DNA of 64,000 nt from Plantago major (taxonomy: Eukaryota > Streptophyta > Magnoliopsida > Lamiales > Plantaginaceae), in contig CM048844.1 of NCBI GenBank assembly GCA_026545765.1, positions 3,038,001 through 3,102,000 on the forward strand, written 5' to 3'. Positions 57,643 to 64,000 of the stretch are shown here, piece after piece. A model generated the notes under the pieces. It did not search any database. It was not told the origin of the DNA and worked only from the letters and a program-made list of their open reading frames with translations. The translations under genes were made by a program, and so were the position numbers. The first letter of the stretch is position 1; the number at the start of each line of letters is the position of its first letter.

Positions 57643-60132
57643 ATGAGGCTGATCACAAAACTGATGATGATCATGTTTGTTTCTCTGTGCTGTGAAAACA
57701 TTTTTCTTTTTACTTCAGGTGCAACGGCAGATGAACAAGTACCGGCGGTCAAGTGCAAAGACAATGAGAGGAAAGCTCTTCTTGCTCTACACAAATCACA
57801 AGGAAGAACATGGAAAATCACAAAGGAGAACATGGAATGCTGCAAATGGGGTGGTGTGTCTTGCAGCAACACGACCGGTCATGTAACTGGCCTCGATCTA
57901 TCTTCCTCCGGGTTTAGAGGTGAGATTAGCCCGGCCTTGCTCGAGTTGCGTAATTTAACTTCATTGGACCTTAGTTTCAACGTTTTCGGAGGGCATAAAA
58001 TCCCTGAATTCATCGGTTCCCTGGAGAAACTAGAACACCTAAGATTCTCCTCGAGTAATTTTTCTGGTGATGTACCCTATCAGCTGGGAAAACTAACCAA
58101 CTTGAGAGAACTTGATCTTTCACATAACCAACTAACATCCAAAGATCTCACTTGGCTGTCTAATCTCACTTTGTTGAGACACTTATTTATTAACAACAAT
58201 AGACTAACAGGTCAACTTCCTGTAAGCATTGGCCAATTTTCCGAACTTACATGGTTAGATGTTTCTCACAACTCCCTAAACGGCACAATCTCTGAGGTTC
58301 ATCTCGTGAAACTCCATAACTTGACAAGTCTTGATTTATCTTTCAATTCACTAGCTTTGAACTTCTCCCCCCATTGGATTCCTCCCTTTCAATTGCGGTA
58401 TATAGGACTAGCAGGTTGCAACATGGGTCATCCTTTCCCGACATGGCTTCAAACTCAGCTGCCTTACGTTAGTCACCTTGATCTCTCTTTTGCTGGTATA
58501 TCAGATGACCTCCCTAATTGGTTCTGTGATTTGTCTGATCAACTAGTGTACTTAAACCTATCCCACAATCAAATTAGCGGCTCGAATCTTGATTTCTCAT
58601 CCAACTTCGCTTCATACAATGATTCCTATCCTATAATAGATATTAGCATCAATAATTTCTCAGGTCCTCTACCATCATTTCCTCCCAATCCTAATGAGTT
58701 ATGGCTCTCTCGTAATATGTTTACCGGATCAATTCAATCAATATGCAGAATAAAGAATGATTATTTAACAATACTTGATATATCGCAAAATCAGTTTTCA
58801 GGAGAGCTTCCCAACTGTTGGGAGAACATTACCGGATTACGCGTCATAAATTTGGATGACAACAGTTTTTCTGGTCATCTTCCACCCAGTATTGGCTCTC
58901 TCACTCAACTTGAAAGTTTGCACATCCGCGAAAATAATGTGACAGGGGAGTTGCCCTCTGCTCTGGCAAATATGAGCTTGCTCCGTCTACTAGATGGTGG
59001 AGGTAATCAACTAGCTGGAAAAATTCCAACATGGATTTCGACACTCGTGAGTCTTTCAGTTCTCAGCCTTCCCCAGAACAATATCAGCGGAAGCATCCCT
59101 CAAGAAATTTGTCTCCTCACAGGCATGCAAGTCTTGGACCTCTCAGAGAATAGTATATCCGGAAAGATTCCTCGGTGTTTTAATGAATTCAATAATATGG
59201 TTCAGAGAAGCGTAGAAGGTGATTATGAAGAAAGCCTAAATTGGGGTGATGAGCATGAATATAGAGGCTACGATTACAATGACAGAGCTCAATGGAAATA
59301 TAGAGGCTACATTTACAATGCAAGAGTTCAATGGAAAAGGCAGGAAACGGAGTACAAGAGCACACTAAGACTTCTCAGACTGATTGATCTTTCAAGTAAT
59401 AAATTAGATGGAGAGATTCCTAAGGAAATCTACTTTTTGTCAGGATTAGTTTCTCTTAATCTGTCACAAAATCGTCTAATAGGAAACATAAACTCAGACA
59501 TTAATCAGATGGAGATGTTGGAATGTCTTGACCTCTCAAGAAACAAGTTGTCAGGTAAACTTCCAATCGGTCTTGCTCAGTTACATTCTCTAAGTGTTTT
59601 AGACCTTTCAAGCAACAACTTCTCGGGTGGAATCCCGAAAAGCACTCAGTTGCAGAGCTTCAATGAATCATCGTATGCTGGAAACATGGAACTGTGTGGA
59701 GAACCTCTGCCAAACTGTCTCTTAGACAGAAAGTCTAGCAGTGATCCTGAAAATGATGATCAAAATGATGACAAGAGAGGATATATCATTTCAGCAGTAG
59801 TAGGCTTTGTTGTTGGGTTTTGGTTTGTTATTGGTCCTCTATTTTACAACATCTCATGGAGAAATGCTTACTTTGGCTACTTGAGTAAGATCGGAGTTTG
59901 GCTCTACGTGACAATAAATGTATCCCATACGAGTCTCAGGTATATTCTTCGTCTTTCTGTGATAATTCATCGTTACTAGAGCATTTTTAAGCTTTGTGCA
60001 ATTACAATATGTAGCAGTCATGCATGAATTCATAAAAATAGAAAATAAAACGTTCATAATTTATAGTACCTCCGTACGTATATGTCTGGTGTTGATAAAT
60101 GCAGGAATTACATGAAGAGCAGCAGGGAATAG
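57643..60132 (+). CDS. EIX-type leucine-rich repeat receptor-like protein, 774 aa, two exons
   Basis: Paralogue of the RLP gene at 37.2 kb, same strand. Exons 57643-59939 and 60105-60132. Residues 1-25 (MRLITKLMMIMFVSLCC...) form a signal peptide. The LRRNT has CKDNERKALLALHKSQGRTW and ECCKWGGVSC; it is shorter than in the paralogue. LRRs follow with LDLS-N-L-G-IP periodicity, then an island with a 13-residue tandem duplication (YRGYDYNDRAQWK, YRGYIYNARVQWK), more LRRs, an acidic DPENDDQNDDK stretch, one membrane segment (about 713-737) and a tail ending RNYMKSSRE after splicing. Unspliced, the frame would run 13 codons past the donor to a different stop. There is no kinase domain, so signalling needs a partner kinase (SOBIR1 and BAK1 in known RLPs). 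The ligand is unknown. W-box repeats in the promoter suggest defence-linked induction. Confidence 0.92.
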
Positions 60133-60383
60133 TTCAGATTTGTTACTTGGCATGACAATCTTCAGAATTGTGTCGCTCGAAGAAGAACAACATATCAAAC
60201 TGCAGAACCATCTCAAGGCTAATATTTGATCTCATTTGTGTATTTAGACTAGAAAGCGTGTTTTTTGCCTATACTCAACGTTTTATAGTTAAGTTGTAGT
60301 GCGTTTTCTCTTAGCTTATACATATAGGCTAAAGCTTCTCTTGATGTACCTAGCAAGTTCCGAGTCTTCATTGTAATCTCAAC
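60133..60383. other. 3' flank of the second RLP gene, including TSD
   Basis: 60140-60190 matches 40127-40180 of the other RLP locus. ATCTCAAC at 60376-60383 is the left target-site duplication of the adjoining hAT element. Confidence 0.75.
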
Positions 60384-61377
60384 TAGAGGTGTTATTCGCG
60401 CCGGTCCCGGCCGCCCCAGCCCGATTCATTTGAGGGGCGGCCCGGACCGGTTCATGTATTTATCCGGGCCGGTCCGGGCCGAATTTTTTTGTTGACTATT
60501 GGCCCGGCACGGCCCCCAGCCCGCTCCGTGCCGGTTTACGGGCCGGGCCGGGCCCTTCAAAGACTACTACTACCACCAGTGGCTCACCACCCACCTCCCC
60601 CATCTCCAATCCGCTCTCTCCTCCTCCTCCACCACTCCCACCCTCCTCTCCACCCACGTCGACACTCTCCACCACCACCTCCAATCCTACTACACCGCCC
60701 TAGACTCCGCCGCCAATTCCTCCGTCTCCTCCGTCCTCTACCCTCCCTGGCGCAATTCGCTCCAAATCCCCTTTATCTGGCTCGGCAATCTCCACCCTTA
60801 CCTCTTCACCAACCTCCTCCGCTCCTTCCTCCAGCAGAATTCCTCCGATTCGTCCTCCGATAACGACGAATTCAGCTCGCAATTGGACTGTGTCCGACCG
60901 TGGGTGGTGGAGACGGCGTGGAGGAGTCCGGATAGGGCTTTGATCGAGAGACTGAAGAGAAGAATTGGGAATAGGCGGCTGTACTCTGTAGTGTAGGCAG
61001 GAAATAGTAAATAGGAATTAGGTTTGGTATCTTGGGCTTGGGAGTTGGGAATGATCTATTGGGCAGCCCACTCCAAAATTCAAAATCCAAAGTCCAAACT
61101 GATTACTGATCCAAATTTCAAAGTCCAAACTTACCGGGCTAAACGGATCGGGCCGTGCCGGTTCACGGGCTTATTCGGTCCCGGGCCGGTCCGTGCCGGG
61201 CTGGCGGTTTTTAACGGTTACGGGCCGGTCCGTGCCGGGCCTACAAAACAAAGGCCCATATGGCCCACATAACTTAAATGTACATGTGTCGGTCCGGGCC
61301 AAATAGTAAACGGGCCGGTCCGGGCCGATTTTTAAGCGTGCCGGACTGTTTTGCGACCGGCCCAAATAACACCTCTA
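60384..61377. mobile_element. Non-autonomous hAT element carrying a host gene fragment
   Basis: The 994-bp element starts TAGAGGTGTTATTCGCGCCG and its other end, reverse-complemented, reads TAGAGGTGTTATTTGGGCCG: 24-bp terminal repeats with three mismatches. It is flanked by a perfect 8-bp direct repeat ATCTCAAC (60376-60383 and 61378-61385). An 8-bp TSD and TAGAGGTG-type end identify the hAT superfamily. GC-rich subterminal arms hold many GGGCCGGTCCG repeats in both orientations. Between the arms (about 60555-61130) lies non-repetitive sequence with coding character. No transposase is present, so movement would need a transposase in trans. Confidence 0.92.
60555..60996 (+). pseudogene. Captured DOG1/INAPERTURATE POLLEN1-like coding fragment inside the hAT element
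   Basis: From 60555 the frame reads PFKDYYYHQWLTTHLPHLQS, ALSSSS, HVDTLHHHLQSYYTALDSAA, VLYPPWRNSLQIPFIWLGNL, HPYLFTNLLRSFLQ and then AWRSPDRALIERLKRRIG to a stop at 60996. The opening F-x-x-Y/F-x-x-W and the later PPW-x-x-x-L-x-x-P-x-x-WLG pattern are what I know from DOG1-domain proteins of the INP1 (pollen aperture) group. There is no ATG in this frame: it runs back into the GC-rich transposon arm and reaches a stop at about 60495. The N-terminus of the host gene is therefore missing and the C-terminus probably truncated. There are no internal stops in 147 codons, so capture may be recent or the fragment may be under some constraint. Family assignment is from pattern memory, not a search. 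Confidence 0.55.
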
Positions 61378-61385
61378 ATCTCAAC

Positions 61386-61647
61386 ACAATTTGTCATTCA
61401 ATACAATCTTTCATCCTCCCTTCTCTCAAATGGAATGTAATATATGGGTTGAATCTGGAAGTGTGTGTATAATTAAGTTATTATTTTTTTTCACTAAAAC
61501 TATACTTTTTCACTGTATGTTTTTATTATATTTTTTAACTTTTCAAATAAAAGTATACGTAAATTCCAATGTATGTAGTTATCCGGTCACGAGGGTATTT
61601 AACTTCGATACTGTAAATGTGAATATTTTGTATAGTGTTAAGCTTGG
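61386..61647. other. Continuation of the RLP 3' flank
   Basis: GGTTGAATCTGGAAGTGTG with following AATTAAGTTAT at 61448-61480 matches 40184-40215 downstream of the first RLP gene. The hAT element thus sits inside the ancestral RLP 3' flank. Confidence 0.65.
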
Positions 61648-62470
61648 TGTGTCAGGAACACGCAAAGATACACACTCATATGCAAAACAGTTCTTAGTGT
61701 TTTTATCTGGTGTCGCAGGAACACTGGATTCGGCAGAATTCTGCTTTGCGGGAAAAACCTGTTGTATAGCAGATTTCTGATTAGGTTTTGCCTTTATTCA
61801 CTTTATTTCCTTTCCTAATAATTAGTTACACAATTTTAGTTTGTGTTGTGCAGATATATTTCGGTTGAACGAGGTTTGATATTACAAGGAGATCTTGGAA
61901 GATCTTGGATATATTCAAGGAAGAAGATATTGCTTAGAACAAGGAGTAGAAGTCGATTAAGACTCAAATTGCAAGCTGTGAAGATCATGACAAATCAGAT
62001 GTGTTCTGGACGTTTTTGGATGCTATATATACATCAAGAGCTCATCAAGATAGATACGAGAATCAAGCAAGAAATACCGAGAGTTTATACATTCTTAGAT
62101 TCGTGATTTCTGTCAACGTTTTCTAAGCTTTTTTTATCTAGTTTTCTCTGTGATTCAGCGATTGATAGGTAGATTGGTAGTGGTAGCTCTTTACGATTGC
62201 TTTGTTGTTTTTCATCTAGAGATATTCGTAGATAATAGATCTAGAGTAGTTCTTGTATTCATTATCAACATACGTATAGTGAATATTTTCGCTGTGAGGC
62301 TCGGTGGATTATAGTAATATAATCTACTAGAAACTTATTGCGTTGTATTTTATTCCGCTGTTAATCTTTGTATTTAGGATAAGTTTCTGTTTGTTTTTGT
62401 TGCTGTCAGCGATACAGTGTGTTGAACACATCAGAATACTGCATTGTCAGAGTCCTGTGTTCTGGATACA
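61648..62470. mobile_element. Possible solo LTR (~0.82 kb)
   Basis: It starts TGTGTCAGGAACAC and ends GTGTTCTGGATACA, imperfect inverted ends of LTR type. The interior GCTGTGAGGCTCGGTGGATT and TTCCGCTG segments resemble 3' parts of Copia LTRs. No target-site duplication was found at these borders, and no PBS or purine tract adjoins, so the call is tentative. Confidence 0.35.
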
Positions 62471-63290
62471 TCAAGTTGTAGAATATAGTTGTTTAGTACC
62501 ACATCTGTTGGTTCCGATTATAAGTTTAGCTGCAACAAAGGTCAGTATGAAATATATATGACAACAGTACAGGAATAAAAAACTGTCAACACTTACTGAA
62601 ACTTGATTACACAAACAAAAATAAAAACATGTGTTCGATTTAATCACGGGCCGAGTCGATGGTGAGACCACTTCCCCTTAAGCTAAATTTGTCCGCCTCT
62701 AGTAAGCTTCAGGCCTTCCTCGGACAATTAGCTCCCAAGGTACAACGTCCAATCTCAGCAACCACTGGAAACTGAGGAGAGTAGGGGGAAGAAGAATTTC
62801 TGGTGCCTTAGCCAAATTGATGCTGCAACATTTAAGCTCAGAGTAATGCAGCATGTTAGTGGGGATGTTACATCTTCACACTGGAAGGCCAAAAGTTGTG
62901 TTCCACGGAAAATTGTAGTAAAAAGATTAATATTCGACCATATTTGCTTAGAATTTTTCAGTTCAAATGTTTCTCCCCCCTGCGCGTGTAGGAGGTTTGC
63001 CAAAACCACAACACACACTTGTGACCATGAGTAAACACAAGCATACCTTTATACTACTCTTTCCTTCCATATGTTTCCAATGTGGGACAATTGCAAAAAG
63101 TAAGTCTCAACTAGCTTACTTTAAGCCAATTTATCATTCACACCTAGAATTGGTTATTTCCCGTATCTTATACCGTTTCGAAGCTTGCGCATCCCACTTC
63201 GCAACGAACTAAAGAACACGCAAAACCGAGTGGTGGAACTTAGATAATTAATTGCTCAAAGTTACCCACTTAACACATTATAACACATAA
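62471..63290. repeat. Interspersed repeat, its right part also at window position 1-310
   Basis: 62640-63000 is GC-richer, with CCTTAAGCTAAATTTGTCCG and CTCCCAAGGTACAACGTC. 63010-63280 matches 1-310. The 87-codon minus frame at 62755-63018 has no recognised domain. Likely part of one repeated element whose borders I cannot set. Confidence 0.45.
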
Positions 63291-63917
63291 CAATTTTGAC
63301 TTTCTCTTGGTTGCCTCTTGCAACCACACTTAGTTATCTCTTGCAACCAATTCCCCCAACAACATCTTGGTCCGATTGCATTTACAGATACACAACTTTG
63401 AAAATATCACAATATAGTGATTGTTCAAAGTGTAATCATTCAAGTCGTCGCAAGAGAGAAAAAGCAATCAGGGTGAAAACTAATATCGACAAATGGGCTT
63501 TAACTTAAGGCCAATCGAATGGCTAATTATCGTGCTAGTTCAAATCATGTAGTTCAAGCCCAATAAATGAACTGCACATTAGAGCTACACGTTTCTCCGA
63601 AGTCCAAATGGAGAAGTAAAGTGATGGATAAAACGTTCCAGAAAGGGAAATTATTGCAATGAGCAACTTTCTTTTCTTTTCCTTTACGTCCAGTAACAAT
63701 TTACGATGAAATGGAGTACCATAATTCGTAATGATGATAAAATTTGGTTTCAATCACAAGTTCACAACTAGCAGACCCTCAGATTCAAACAGATCATGAT
63801 CTCCTATAGAGAGTTTAATCTGAGGTTTACTTTAACTAAAATGATACAATATTTAAATTTGCGTGTTATAGTCATTAGTTATAATTATACGTATGTGATT
63901 TGAAATAATGGGTGTTA
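63291..63917. other. Intergenic, partly duplicated from 56 kb
   Basis: 63490-63630 is the second copy of the sequence at 55960-56190. 63300-63340 has TTGCAACCACACTTAGTTAT, similar to TTCAACCACACTTGG at 678-692. No gene is seen. Confidence 0.55.
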
Positions 63918-64000
63918 GACTTTGTTCTTTTCAACTGAAATTTACTGAACTGAACTGAATTGTAGTATAAAATATAACTAAGTAGAACTGAACTGAATGA
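63918..64000. mobile_element. Tourist-like palindromic MITE, copy E (cut by window end)
   Basis: Preceded by TTA; starts GACTTTGTTCTTTTCAACTG and continues with GAATTGTAGTATAAAATATA, as in copy A. The right end lies beyond the window. Confidence 0.75.

Noticed and set aside
60489..60863. Proline/leucine-rich 124-codon frame in the hAT element
   Set aside because: Out-of-frame reading of the captured fragment; low-complexity composition, and the other frame has the conserved pattern.

Overview
The window is nuclear DNA from a flowering plant, most likely an asterid eudicot. The evidence is AT-rich intergenic DNA, short-exon genes with GT-AG introns, Copia and LINE retrotransposons, many Stowaway-type MITEs with CTCCCTCCGTCCC-like ends, and plant-specific gene families (reticulon-like B, UGT79-type glycosyltransferase, EIX-like receptor-like proteins, DUO1-activated-ATPase-like AAA protein). 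No species call is made; the MITE content would fit Lamiales, but that is a guess. No rRNA, tRNA, CRISPR array or organellar insertion was recognised.

Layout. 0-23 kb is gene-free and built of mobile DNA: a Tourist-like palindromic MITE family, a 5'-truncated LINE (3.0-4.1 kb, minus), a young complete Copia element (5.27-10.61 kb, minus, 5-bp TSD, LTRs differing at two bases plus one indel), a cluster of miniature LTR (TRIM-like) pieces at 10.9-11.5 kb, several Stowaway MITEs, a 326-bp tandem duplication (20.3-20.9 kb), and a 1-kb tract of degenerate AAAACTAGACAAT repeats.

23.6-29.7 kb holds a 16-exon AAA+ ATPase gene (plus). 30.6-32.5 kb holds an 8-exon gene (minus) with the plant-specific TIGR01589-type N-terminal domain; its last four exons look like a duplicated exon pair, and a decayed copy of its 5' part lies at 35.3-35.7 kb. 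33.9-35.1 kb carries a LINE 3' tail and a TIR element. At 37.2-40.1 kb is a receptor-like protein (RLP) gene of the EIX type. 41.1-43.3 kb is a six-exon F-box gene with a GC-AG intron, and 44.6-46.6 kb a five-exon reticulon-like B gene (minus). 48.2-51.3 kb is a decayed Copia element (minus). 52.0-52.4 kb is a pseudogene fragment of CDP-diacylglycerol synthase, and 52.7-54.1 kb a single-exon UGT79-like glycosyltransferase (minus). 57.6-60.1 kb is the second RLP gene, preceded by three 81-bp repeats each bearing a W-box core. Just downstream (60.38-61.38 kb) sits a hAT-type element with near-perfect 24-bp TIRs and a perfect 8-bp TSD that carries a piece of a DOG1/INAPERTURATE POLLEN1-like coding sequence. 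61.6-64 kb is again repetitive and shares sequence with the first kilobase of the window.

How the genes relate. The two RLP genes are same-strand paralogues that share a C-terminal intron and 3' flank; they are candidate cell-surface immune receptors, which need a partner kinase because they have no kinase domain. The other genes are ordinary housekeeping or specialised-metabolism loci with no evident shared pathway. The most unusual items are the gene-carrying hAT element, the W-box minisatellite in the RLP promoter, the LRR-block duplication in the first RLP, and the exon-pair duplication in the 30.6-kb gene.
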